Source of the DNA: Pleurocapsa sp. MO_226.B13
GTDB lineage: Bacteria; Cyanobacteriota; Cyanobacteriia; Cyanobacteriales; Xenococcaceae
Assembly (NCBI GenBank): GCA_030064795.1
Contig: JASJEI010000205.1
Span: 1 to 17,226, forward strand
DNA: 17,226 nt
Reading direction: 5' to 3'
The notes beneath the pieces are model-generated. The model had not been told where the DNA came from, searched no databases, and worked only from the letters and a program-made list of their open reading frames with translations. The translations under genes were made by a program, and so were the position numbers. The stretch's first letter is position 1, and the number at the start of each line of letters is the position of its first letter. Below, in pieces: positions 1 to 7,345 of the stretch.

Positions 1-1
1 G

Positions 2-115
2 CCTCAAACTACAGATGTAGATTTAGAGTTTGAAAGGAGACGCTATTTCAGGCTTTACGATCGAAGTTGGCCTGCAAAGATTTCAAGAAAACTGCGCAAT
101 ATTATTGCTGTCTAG
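2..115 (+). CDS. 3' end of an unidentified gene (partial)
   Basis: An open frame enters from the left edge and stops at TAG 113-115, giving 37 residues that begin PQTTDVDLEFERRRYFRLYD and end LRNIIAV. The tail is rich in Arg, Lys and aromatic residues (RRRYFRLYDRSWPAKISRKLR), as expected of the cytosolic end of an ordinary protein. I do not recognise the family. It lies upstream of, and on the same strand as, a glycan cluster, so a biosynthetic role is likely, but that is inference from position only. The same frame stays open after the TAG until TAA 221-223 (it includes an ATG at 140), so a premature stop in a longer gene is possible though unproven. Confidence 0.45.
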   Translation, partial: PQTTDVDLEFERRRYFRLYDRSWPAKISRKLRNIIAV

Positions 116-266
116 AATATCACTCTAAAATTGCTTTGGATGGAAGGTTTTAAGGAACTACCTAATCATGTTTTCTACTTTACGCCTAAGCAAGTATGTG
201 TTTTTCAGGATTTATCTCCATAAATTCTCATAATCATTAAAGTTAAGTTTGGAGGAGCAAAGACAT

Positions 267-560
267 ATGTCAATTATGAAGTTTAGAACTAACCAGAAAC
301 AGGATATCAAGGACTACTACCAATCTTATGGATATGTAGTCATTAAACAAGCTCTATCGGCTTCCAAAGTAGACAAACTTCTGGACTTAGTTGAGGAAAA
401 AAAACACCACAAATTCTTTATTTTCAATAGTCAAGATACTCATGTTCCAAATGTGGCGAGTGTGAAAACCTATCTCCGGTTCTTTGCCAATGCTGTTAGA
501 GGTCGAGGTCCTGAGATGGTCATGCGCCGTGAAAACTATGAAGAGGGGACCCAAGGATGA
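267..560 (+). CDS. Short phytanoyl-CoA dioxygenase-like protein, probably truncated
   Basis: A 97-residue product. ATG 267 is chosen because GGAGG (251-255) lies at good Shine-Dalgarno distance; the TTG at 249 overlaps that ribosome site and is unlikely to be used. The N-terminus (DYYQSYGYVVIKQALSASKV) resembles the opening of PhyH-type Fe(II)/2-oxoglutarate dioxygenases (a helix, then 'GYVVIK' and 'L...KVDKLLDL'). The family is normally about 250-300 residues and needs a His-X-Asp...His iron triad, none of which can be identified here. The product is therefore probably an N-terminal remnant, or the result of an internal deletion. Its stop overlaps the next gene's start (ATGA, 557-560), so it may survive mainly as a translated leader that couples ribosomes to the glycosyltransferase. 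The family call is moderate; loss of catalysis is inferred from length. Confidence 0.5.
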   Translation: MSIMKFRTNQKQDIKDYYQSYGYVVIKQALSASKVDKLLDLVEEKKHHKFFIFNSQDTHVPNVASVKTYLRFFANAVRGRGPEMVMRRENYEEGTQG

Positions 561-1816
561 AAATCTTACACCTCAGCACTTTTGATATTATAGGTGGGGC
601 AGCAAGGGCTGCCTATCGGGTGCATCAGGGGCTACGAGAAACGGGTGTAGATTCCTGGATGTTAGTTCGAAAACGAGCGAGTGATGATCGCTCAGTTGTT
701 TCGCCAAGGACTGTTGTTGGGCAAGTTGCCGGACGTATTCGAGCTGAACTCAATGATTTAGCCTTGCGTCCCTACCCCACTTCTAACCGCTCTGTGTTTG
801 ATCCCCAACAAGTCCCCGATCGCCTACTGCCTCAAATTACTCGGCTCAATCCCGACGTTATTAATTTGCATTGGGTTCTCAACGGTTATTTGCAAGTTGA
901 AACCCTAGCTCGCATTAACAAACCGGTAGTCTGGACATTAATGGATATGTGGCCTTTTACTGGTGGTTGTCACTACACCCAGGAATGCGAACGATATACT
1001 CAGACGTGCGGAGCTTGTCCTCAACTGAACAGCCAAAAGAATAAGGATTTGTCTCGTCGAGTCTGGCAGCGTAAACACCAAGCTTGGCAAAATCTTAATC
1101 TGACCATTGTTGCGCCCACTCACTGGCTAGCAGATTGTGCAAAATCTAGTGCTTTATTTAAAGATCTGCGCATCGAGGTGATTCCTTTTTGCCTAGATAC
1201 AAATGTCTATAAACCTATTGATAAGCAAGCTGCAAGGGCTGCCTTAAACTTACCCTTAGACAAAAAGCTAATTTTATTCGGTGCTATTAGTGCAACCCAA
1301 AATCGACGTAAAGGTTTTCAATTGTTGCAACCAGCATTGGAAAAGTTAGCTCAAGCTCAATTAAATGAACAGGCTGATGTAGTCATTTTTGGCTCATCTC
1401 GGCCAGAAAAGCCCTTAGACCTTGGATTCCAAGCTCATTATTTGGGTCACTTAAACGATCATGTTTCGCTGGTCTTGGCCTATTCTGCAGCTGATGTTTT
1501 TGTGGCCCCGTCTTTGCAAGAAGCTTTTGGCCAGACAGCATCTGAAGCTTTAGCCTGCGGTACTCCTGTGGTTGCCTTTAAGGGAACAGGATTGGCAGAT
1601 ATTGTGGACCATCAGCAGAACGGCTATTTAGCGGTGCCTTTCGAGGTAGACGACTTAGCTAGGGGTATTGCCTGGATACTAGAAGACTCAGATAGACACT
1701 TGAAGCTCCTCGATAAAGCACGCCAAAAAGCAGAGAGAATGTTTAGGTTGGAATTACAGGCTAATCGTTATTTAGACTTATACAAAGAGCTGCTGAAACC
1801 AACGCTTAAGAACTAA
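557..1816 (+). CDS. GT4-type glycosyltransferase with an inserted four-Cys cluster
   Basis: A 419-residue GT-B-fold sugar transferase, expected to be cytosolic or membrane-associated and to add a sugar from a nucleotide donor to the lipid-linked glycan. The N-terminal domain opens with a Rossmann strand and glycine loop (MKILHLSTFDIIGGAARAAY), as in acceptor-binding domains of GT4 enzymes. The C-terminal domain has LILFGAIS, the basic RRK stretch (250-252) expected to contact the donor phosphates, and EAFGQTASEALACGTP (322-337) with the E-x7-E pair E322/E330. Residues 138-154 hold four cysteines (C138, C144, C151, C154) that look able to bind a metal. A good ribosome site (AGAGGGG, 542-548) precedes ATG 557, and the start overlaps the upstream stop as ATGA, so the two genes are translationally coupled. 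Donor and linkage cannot be predicted. Confidence 0.88.
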   Translation: MKILHLSTFDIIGGAARAAYRVHQGLRETGVDSWMLVRKRASDDRSVVSPRTVVGQVAGRIRAELNDLALRPYPTSNRSVFDPQQVPDRLLPQITRLNPDVINLHWVLNGYLQVETLARINKPVVWTLMDMWPFTGGCHYTQECERYTQTCGACPQLNSQKNKDLSRRVWQRKHQAWQNLNLTIVAPTHWLADCAKSSALFKDLRIEVIPFCLDTNVYKPIDKQAARAALNLPLDKKLILFGAISATQNRRKGFQLLQPALEKLAQAQLNEQADVVIFGSSRPEKPLDLGFQAHYLGHLNDHVSLVLAYSAADVFVAPSLQEAFGQTASEALACGTPVVAFKGTGLADIVDHQQNGYLAVPFEVDDLARGIAWILEDSDRHLKLLDKARQKAERMFRLELQANRYLDLYKELLKPTLKN

Positions 1817-1896
1817 TACTAAATTCGCTTGGTAAAAGTAGTGTTCAGTTTCTCTAGCAAAGTTTTTCCAACTAATACTTATTACTCATTAACTTA

Positions 1897-2043
1897 TTAC
1901 TTAATTTCTTTGAGTATTCCCAAAAAAATGCTCCAAGCATCAAGCAGAAGAGCTAAAGATTTAAACGAACCATGTGTCAAAATTGGTAAACTTTGGATTT
2001 GTTGTTCAACTTCTGCCATTGCAAATCTCAGTTTTTGGCTCAT
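1897..2043 (-). CDS. Possible 48-residue small protein or gene remnant in a spacer
   Basis: The 274-base gap between two glycosyltransferase genes (1817-2090) is open on the minus strand from ATG (2043-2041) to TAA (1899-1897). The predicted peptide begins MSQKLRFAMAEVEQQIQSLP and continues with a hydrophobic stretch (SLALLLDAWSIFLGILKEIK). Its composition is more protein-like (heptad-like start, amphipathic end) than the plus-strand frame across the same bases, which is Ser/Tyr-rich and starts at a weak TTG. A stop codon lies directly before the ATG and no clear Shine-Dalgarno is visible, so expression is doubtful. I do not recognise a family. It may be a fragment of a former gene or a chance frame; nothing else is evident in this gap. 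Confidence 0.2.
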   Translation of the reverse strand: MSQKLRFAMAEVEQQIQSLPILTHGSFKSLALLLDAWSIFLGILKEIK

Positions 2044-2090
2044 TTATTTCTTGGAGTACTCAAAAGTAACCTATACGAAACGGATTGAGT

Positions 2091-3392
2091 ATGACTTGTA
2101 AAGCTATGATTAAACTGCAATCTAAAAGGTTAGAAGGATCTAAGAAAGAATCAAATACAAGAGACTGTACTCACAGATTAATGTTTTTCGATCTTTCAAT
2201 TTATGGTCATCATCCTGGATATATCCAATATTTATTACATTATTGGCACCAAAAAAAGCTTTCAGGACAAATTACTGTACTTGTATCCCCTCGTTTTTTG
2301 ATCGAGCATGATGATGTTGTTGAACTCGGCAAACAATTAGACCCTGAGAATATTCAGTTTCTTCCTATCAGTCAAGAAGAAGAAGACAGTCTAAAACCTC
2401 GTAATAATAGCCTAAATCGTAATTTACGCAATTTTCAAGAGTGGTTTATCTTTTGCCGTTATGCAAAACAACTAAAGATCGATCGCGCTTTACTGATGTA
2501 CTATGACACCTATCAGTATCCGCTAGCACTTCGGCTAAATCCTCCTTGCCCCGTTTCTGGTATTTATTTTAGACCTACATTTCACTATAAATTTTTTTCA
2601 CATCAACCTGCTAGCTATAGTGATATTCAGGCTAGGTGGGAAAAGATTGTTCTTAATTTGGTTCTCAGCAATCCTAAACTAAATCATTTGTTTACCATAG
2701 ATCCTTTTGTTGTTCAATATTTAAAGCAGGAGCGAAAAAATCTCAGGTTAATCCATTTGCCCGATCCCGTTCAAGTGCATGAATATTCTCAAGATAAACT
2801 TAGCCAAGTTAAAGCTTCTCTAAATATTGACTCTGAGCGAAAATTATTTTTGTTATTTGGTGCGTTAACCGAGCGCAAAGGGATATATCAACTTTTAAAC
2901 GCTATTCAATTTTTGCCCGAACTAACTTGTAGAAAAATTGCAATTGCCTTAATCGGAGAAGCATCTGAAGATAATCAAAATCTAATCGAAAGTCGAATTG
3001 CCGAGTTATGTAGTCATTATCCTATTCAGATCTATCGAAAGTATAAGTTTCTTCCCGAAGAGGATGTACAAGCCTATTTTGAGATTTCTGATTTTATACT
3101 AGCTCTATATCAACGTCATGTGGGTATGAGCGGTATTCTTAATCTGGCAGCAGCCAAGCAAAAACCTGTATTGAGTTCAGACTATGGTCTCATGGGCGAA
3201 TTAGTTAAGCAATACCATTTGGGACTTACAGTGGATTCAACCGATCCAAGAGCGATCGCTTTGGGAATTACGAAAATATTAAGTTCTATCGTCTCAGATA
3301 AAGATTTGATTAGAATGCAGAAGTTTACCGACCAAAATTCAGCTTCTCAATTTGCGTCAATTATCTTCAAACAATTATTTCTAAACTTTTAA
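2091..3392 (+). CDS. Divergent GT-B glycosyltransferase
   Basis: About 433 residues from ATG 2091. TTG 2085, ATG 2106 and ATG 2181 are alternative starts; homology-like sequence begins only at FFDLSIYGHHPGYIQYLL, just after ATG 2181, so the true start may be later. The C-terminal half has the donor-domain pattern of GT4 enzymes: LFLLFGALTERKGIYQLL with the R/K pair near the phosphate site, then a strand IALIGEAS, and a terminal GMSGILNLAAAKQKPVLSSD block. In that block the usual E-x7-E is not evident, which makes this the most divergent transferase in the cluster. It follows the first GT4 gene after a 274-base gap and precedes the methyltransferase on the same strand. It probably acts in the same glycan pathway; donor and acceptor are unknown. 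Base composition is more AT-rich than that of the first GT gene. Confidence 0.72.
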   Translation: MTCKAMIKLQSKRLEGSKKESNTRDCTHRLMFFDLSIYGHHPGYIQYLLHYWHQKKLSGQITVLVSPRFLIEHDDVVELGKQLDPENIQFLPISQEEEDSLKPRNNSLNRNLRNFQEWFIFCRYAKQLKIDRALLMYYDTYQYPLALRLNPPCPVSGIYFRPTFHYKFFSHQPASYSDIQARWEKIVLNLVLSNPKLNHLFTIDPFVVQYLKQERKNLRLIHLPDPVQVHEYSQDKLSQVKASLNIDSERKLFLLFGALTERKGIYQLLNAIQFLPELTCRKIAIALIGEASEDNQNLIESRIAELCSHYPIQIYRKYKFLPEEDVQAYFEISDFILALYQRHVGMSGILNLAAAKQKPVLSSDYGLMGELVKQYHLGLTVDSTDPRAIALGITKILSSIVSDKDLIRMQKFTDQNSASQFASIIFKQLFLNF

Positions 3393-3457
3393 TAGTTTTA
3401 ATTCCTGAAAATCTTCTCCTAAACTAATCTTTAATTCAAATAAAAGGTACTTTTCGT

Positions 3458-4399
3458 ATGAAGTTTCTAGAAAATTTGTCCAAAGCTTTCAGTGAAAAAA
3501 ATGCGCTTCAACGTCATTTAAGCAGAAAAACATTTGAATCATTACAAGCATTAGGTTTTCACGTCTTAGGTGACCATTTTTATGAACCAGTTCCAAATAC
3601 AGCAATGATTCAGCAATTCTACAGCGATGAACCACGCGAATGTTCTGGTATTGATTTTAATTTTGCTGTAGCCGAACAAACCCTTGTAACAATGATAGAT
3701 ATCTGGGGAAAAGAGTTTTATCAGTCAGCAACTAAATATGGCTATCGTGAAGTAAACAACTACTTCTTTAGAGGGCTAGATGCAGTTACTTTGTATTGCT
3801 TTATAAGGAAAACAAAGCCTAAGCGTATTGTTGAAATTGGACAAGGATTTTCAACAATTATAACAATGGCTGCTTTAGAAGCAAATCATATAGAATCCAG
3901 ATTTAGTGTAGAAAAATTTATTTCGATCGATCCCTATGATCGGCTATCCTTCAGAGAAAAAAAGATTGCAGGGATCAGACCAGAAGTTTTGCTTGCTAAC
4001 TTACAAGATGTTCCGTTAGAAATATTTTCATCACTATGTGAATCGGATTTACTTTTTGTTGACTCTTCCCATGTATACAAGTTTGGTAGTGATGTTGAAT
4101 ACCTTTTTGAAAAGGTTTATCCGAATTTAGCTCCAGGGGTCAACATCCATGTTCATGATATTTCATCTCCTTATCATTATCCATTGAGTTGGTATACAGA
4201 ACATAAGAGATTTTGGAACGAGCAACACTATTTAGAAAATTTTCTGCGTTTTAATCCAGTGTTTAGAGTAGAAATACCAGTCTACTATCTGAGTAGAAAC
4301 TCAAAAATATTGGCAGAAAAATGTTATTCTATATGCGAATATAAAGGTTTTAAGTTGTCAGGAAATTCATTTTATTTGAAGCGTATCAGTTTACATTGA
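3458..4399 (+). CDS. Class I SAM-dependent methyltransferase (Methyltransf_24-like)
   Basis: A 313-residue protein. Residues 122-131 (KRIVEIGQGF) form motif I of class I methyltransferases, with E126 and the G128/G130 loop expected to hold SAM. FISIDPYDR (155-162) supplies the acidic residue after strand 2 that contacts the SAM ribose. DLLFVDSSHVYKFGSD (197-212) and the His/Asp pair in NIHVHDISSP (229-238) match the pattern of the Methyltransf_24 group found in surface-glycan and secondary-metabolite clusters, where some members bind a metal through such Asp/His residues. The likely role is O-methylation of a sugar or another cap on the polysaccharide; the substrate is inferred from context only. 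AAAAGG (3442-3447) lies ten bases before ATG 3458. A MITE-like element begins 10 bases after the stop. Confidence 0.8.
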   Translation: MKFLENLSKAFSEKNALQRHLSRKTFESLQALGFHVLGDHFYEPVPNTAMIQQFYSDEPRECSGIDFNFAVAEQTLVTMIDIWGKEFYQSATKYGYREVNNYFFRGLDAVTLYCFIRKTKPKRIVEIGQGFSTIITMAALEANHIESRFSVEKFISIDPYDRLSFREKKIAGIRPEVLLANLQDVPLEIFSSLCESDLLFVDSSHVYKFGSDVEYLFEKVYPNLAPGVNIHVHDISSPYHYPLSWYTEHKRFWNEQHYLENFLRFNPVFRVEIPVYYLSRNSKILAEKCYSICEYKGFKLSGNSFYLKRISLH

Positions 4400-4409
4400 A
4401 TTTATCTTA

Positions 4410-4559
4410 GAGACTGTTTTTAAAATAAATCTTAAGACACTCCAAACTTCTAATTTTGTTGGGTTACGGCAAATAACTTTCTTAAAGATAAATTTTAGTA
4501 AATACTCTCGCCTAACCCAACTTACATAAGCATTTAATTTTTGTTTAACAAACAGTCTC
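4410..4559. mobile_element. MITE-like element, 150 bp, TTA target duplication
   Basis: The ends are inverted repeats: GAGACTGTTT at 4410-4419 and its complement AAACAGTCTC at 4550-4559, with weaker similarity continuing inward. The element is flanked on both sides by TTA (4407-4409 and 4560-4562), which reads as a 3-bp target duplication. An inner inverted pair, GTTGGGTTA (4458-4466) and TAACCCAAC (4513-4521), makes a nested hairpin. No transposase is encoded; a 90-codon minus-strand frame crossing it is AT-driven and not protein-like. Terminal repeats plus a T-N-A target duplication fit the IS5 superfamily (ISH1/IS427-type groups use TNA), so a non-autonomous derivative of such an IS is the likely origin. 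It separates the methyltransferase from the next glycosyltransferase and could add a hairpin to the shared transcript. Confidence 0.75.
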
Positions 4560-4695
4560 TTAATTTCTATTTTTGATGCAATATCGATATTGCTCAGCTT
4601 ATAAGTTTCATTATTACTACGTTGAACTTGAGTATCCAGGAAGTCTGAATGGGTATTTCTCAAACATCCTCTTAGTTGTAAAGTCAGATTTGTAT

Positions 4696-5856
4696 ATGAA
4701 TGATTTACGTATTGTCTGGTTGCTTCCTACTGCTTGGTTCTACTGGCAACCTTCTCTCAGCGAACTGAGTAAATTATTTCCCAATACCAAGGTTTTTTCA
4801 GGTCTTTTTCCTGGTTTTGCTAAGGGGTTTGAGAATTCGATTGATATTGAAGTTGTAGGCGATCGCAAAGTTATTGCCGTTACTCAATCAAAAACCAGCT
4901 ATGGTGATAATTTTACCTATCTTTCTCCCAAAATTGTTCCTCGACTTTTACAGTATAATCCTGATGTTATATTCTCAAGTTCCTTTGGTGTTTGGAGCAT
5001 ACTGGCTATCTTATTCAAGTTTATAGGACGTTGGAAGGTTGTAATTGCCTATGAAGGGAGTTCTCCTAGTATTGATTATCGAAACTCAGCATTTCGTTTG
5101 GCTCTCCGACGATTGATGGTTCATTTTGCTGATGCGTGCATCACTAATAGTCATGCAGGTAAAGAGTACTTGATTGAAATTTTGAATGCTCCTGAAGAAA
5201 AGGTATTCGTTCAACCCTATGAAGTTCCAGACGTGCGATCGCTTACAGAAGTAAATAAGAAACTCTTATATGTTACTGCGGAATCTAAGATTAAATTTTC
5301 TGACCTCAACCATCCTGTGTTTCTGTTTGTTGGTGGTATTATCCCCCGAAAAGGTGTTCGGTGTTTAATTGAAGCCTGCAAAAAGCTTAAAGATGAGGGC
5401 AACAAGTCTTTTAGTGTTTTATTAGTTGGTGATGGAAGACAACGTTCAGAATTGCAAACCTTGAGTTGCAGATATAATCTCGATGATTACATCATATGGG
5501 TTGGCCGTGTAAATTATGACGACATCGGTACATACTTCTACCATGCCGATGTTTTCGTTTTACCTACTCTGGAAGATACCTGGGGGATGGTTGTTTTAGA
5601 AGCAATGCTTTTGGGCAAACCTATCCTCTGCTCTAGAGGGGCTGGGGCATCTGAACTCGTTATAGAGGGTAAGAATGGATATTGCTTTAAACCAGATGAC
5701 TCGAAAGAGTTGGCAACTGCAATGCAAAAACTCATTAAAAATTTAGAAAAAATTGAAGTAATGGGAGAATGTTCAAAACAGATTATGAGCCAATATACCC
5801 CTCAAGCCGCTGCTGAAATGATGTCTAAGGTTATTACTCATGTCACTGGAAGCTAA
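4696..5856 (+). CDS. GT4-type glycosyltransferase
   Basis: 386 residues from ATG 4696 (MNDLRIVWLLPTAWFYWQPS). The frame stays open upstream to TTG 4573, but that extension is Tyr-rich, starts just after the MITE, and is unlike the family N-terminus, so I start at 4696 although its ribosome site is weak. The C-terminal domain has FLFVGGIIPRKGVRCLIEAC (209-228; R218 and K219 at the phosphate site), VLLVGDGRQR, and LEDTWGMVVLEAMLLGKP. The last has Asp294 in place of the first Glu of the E-x7-E pair, with Glu302 as the second; a D-T-W-G version is common in one branch of GT4. It should add one sugar in the cytosol. The end overlaps the next gene by 17 bases, so the two are translationally coupled. 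Confidence 0.85.
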   Translation: MNDLRIVWLLPTAWFYWQPSLSELSKLFPNTKVFSGLFPGFAKGFENSIDIEVVGDRKVIAVTQSKTSYGDNFTYLSPKIVPRLLQYNPDVIFSSSFGVWSILAILFKFIGRWKVVIAYEGSSPSIDYRNSAFRLALRRLMVHFADACITNSHAGKEYLIEILNAPEEKVFVQPYEVPDVRSLTEVNKKLLYVTAESKIKFSDLNHPVFLFVGGIIPRKGVRCLIEACKKLKDEGNKSFSVLLVGDGRQRSELQTLSCRYNLDDYIIWVGRVNYDDIGTYFYHADVFVLPTLEDTWGMVVLEAMLLGKPILCSRGAGASELVIEGKNGYCFKPDDSKELATAMQKLIKNLEKIEVMGECSKQIMSQYTPQAAAEMMSKVITHVTGS

Positions 5857-7126
5857 TCAAGAAACGAAACGGTTGAATGTTTTGCTTTCCGCCTATGCCT
5901 GTAGACCTAATATGGGTTCTGAACCCGGAGTCGGCTGGAACACAGCTTGTGAGTTAGCAAAATATCACAATATTTGGGTATTCACACGTGAAGATAATCG
6001 GTCATTTATTGAAGCGGAACTAATAACTAGCCCTGTGTATAATCTGCACTTTGTTTATTGCGATCTTCCTGGAGTCGGACTTTGGAAAAATGGTTTACAA
6101 GCTGTACATATCCACTATTATCTCTGGCAAATAGCCGTCTATTTTGCCGCTAAAAAGTTACATGCCAAGATTGGTTTTGACCTTGTTCATCATGTAACAT
6201 ACGTCCGACATTCAACTCCTAGTTTTCTTTCACTCCTACCAATTCCCTTTATTTGGGGGCCTGTCGGCGGAGGAGAGTCTGCCCCATTAGCGTTTTGGAA
6301 AGATTTTGACTGGTATGGTAAAACCTATGAGATTTTACGCTATGTTACTCGCTGGATTGGAGAACGAGATCCTTTTGTCTCGCTGACTGCTCGAAAAAGC
6401 GTGTTAGCCAATGCAACAACAGAAGATACAGCAGCCTGCTTGAGAAAACTGGGTGCCCAAAATGTAAGGATTAAGTCTCAAGTAGGCATAACTCCAGAAG
6501 AAATATTACAACTAGAGCATCTAGGGATTAATTCGATTACCCCCTTTCGGTTGGTCAGTATTGGGCGGCTCATACATTGGAAAGGTTTTCATCTAGGTCT
6601 TCGTGCATTTGCCAAAGCAAACTTATCTGATGCCGCTGAATACTGGATTATTGGAGAGGGACGAGAGCGAAAAAGGCTACAAAAGTTATCAAATGATTTG
6701 GGTATTGCTCAATCCGTCAAGTTCTTGAGTCATCTTCCTAGAACCGAGGTTTTACAAAAAATGGAGCATTGCCATGCATTGGTACATCCTAGTCTTCACG
6801 AGTCCGGTGGTTTTGTTTGTCTAGAAGCAATGGCAATTGGACTCCCGGTTATTTGTCTAAACTTGGGAGGTCCAGCAGTACAAGTTACCAAAAAAACAGG
6901 TTATAAAGTTACTGCTCATACACCTGAGCAAGCTGTGGATGATTTGGCGAAAGCCATGATTTCTCTAAGCCAAGATCTCAATCTTTTATACTCAATGGGA
7001 CACGCCAGCCAGCAACACGCAATCAAAAACTTTTCCTGGACTGCTAAAGGACGACAGTTTACCCAGCTATATCTTGAGGCGTGTCAAACCTACTATAAGC
7101 AAACAGAGATACCTAACGGGACTTAG
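5840..7126 (+). CDS. GT4-type glycosyltransferase whose 3' end was rewritten by a MITE
   Basis: 428 residues. The start, ATG 5840, lies inside the previous gene with TAAGG (5826-5830) nine bases ahead. The N-terminus LNVLLSAYACRPNMGSEPGVGWN is the acceptor-domain loop of a recognisable GT4 subgroup (SEPGVGW). The donor domain has FRLVSIGRLIHWKGFHLGLRAF (R243, K248) and LHESGGFVCLEAMAIGLPVICL with E321/E329 as the E-x7-E pair. The function is transfer of one sugar to the growing repeat unit; donor unknown. The last two codons (Gly, Thr) and the TAG stop (7124-7126) lie inside the left terminal repeat of the MITE at 7117-7296. The original C-terminus was therefore probably replaced, but all core motifs precede the insertion, so the enzyme is likely still active. 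Confidence 0.87.
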   Translation: MSLEANQETKRLNVLLSAYACRPNMGSEPGVGWNTACELAKYHNIWVFTREDNRSFIEAELITSPVYNLHFVYCDLPGVGLWKNGLQAVHIHYYLWQIAVYFAAKKLHAKIGFDLVHHVTYVRHSTPSFLSLLPIPFIWGPVGGGESAPLAFWKDFDWYGKTYEILRYVTRWIGERDPFVSLTARKSVLANATTEDTAACLRKLGAQNVRIKSQVGITPEEILQLEHLGINSITPFRLVSIGRLIHWKGFHLGLRAFAKANLSDAAEYWIIGEGRERKRLQKLSNDLGIAQSVKFLSHLPRTEVLQKMEHCHALVHPSLHESGGFVCLEAMAIGLPVICLNLGGPAVQVTKKTGYKVTAHTPEQAVDDLAKAMISLSQDLNLLYSMGHASQQHAIKNFSWTAKGRQFTQLYLEACQTYYKQTEIPNGT

Positions 7127-7296
7127 ACATTTTTTGGTCAAAAACAGCCTCAAACCTATATACAGTAGTATTTTTACTTCAATCTGGTTGTTTTTTAAAT
7201 ATACTTGGGTTTAAGCGATTTTTTAGTATTTGGTGTAAGTCCCTCTTTTTATCGAGGTTTGAGGCTATTTTCTTGTTGTTTTTTGTCTAAGTCCCG
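7117..7296. mobile_element. MITE-like element, 180 bp, CTAA target duplication
   Basis: Perfect 13-bp terminal inverted repeats: CGGGACTTAGACA at 7117-7129 and TGTCTAAGTCCCG at 7284-7296. A second, subterminal inverted pair, AGCCTCAAACCT (7146-7157) and AGGTTTGAGGCT (7255-7266), lies 16-17 bases inside each end. CTAA flanks the element on both sides (7113-7116 and 7297-7300) as a 4-bp target duplication. An extra TAAGTCCC at 7236-7243 repeats the right end in direct orientation. No coding capacity is seen. A 4-bp duplication matching YTAR is the target described for the IS701 family, first found in cyanobacteria; that assignment is inference because no transposase is present. The whole element can fold into a long interrupted hairpin at the end of the glycosyltransferase gene and could act as a terminator or processing site. 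Confidence 0.82.
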
Positions 7297-7345
7297 CTAA
7301 GTAAAGATGTCATTTACCCACCATATCATTTGAGAATATTTGTTT

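Noticed and set aside
206..234. Possible sigma-70 promoter (CATAAT at 229-234) before the dioxygenase-like gene
   Set aside because: No acceptable -35 hexamer at 16-18 bases upstream; the -10 alone is not enough in AT-rich DNA.
1829..2101. A 90-codon plus-strand frame starting at TTG
   Set aside because: No ribosome site, odd Ser/Tyr/Leu-rich composition and overlap with the next gene's start; the minus-strand frame over the same bases looks more protein-like.
4391..4663. A 90-codon minus-strand open frame
   Set aside because: Most of it lies inside the 150-bp MITE-like element and follows its repeats; it has no ribosome site or family resemblance.
4573..4695. Longer start for the glycosyltransferase at 4696
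   Set aside because: The 41 extra residues are Tyr-rich, begin at TTG beside the MITE end, and precede a typical family N-terminus at ATG 4696.
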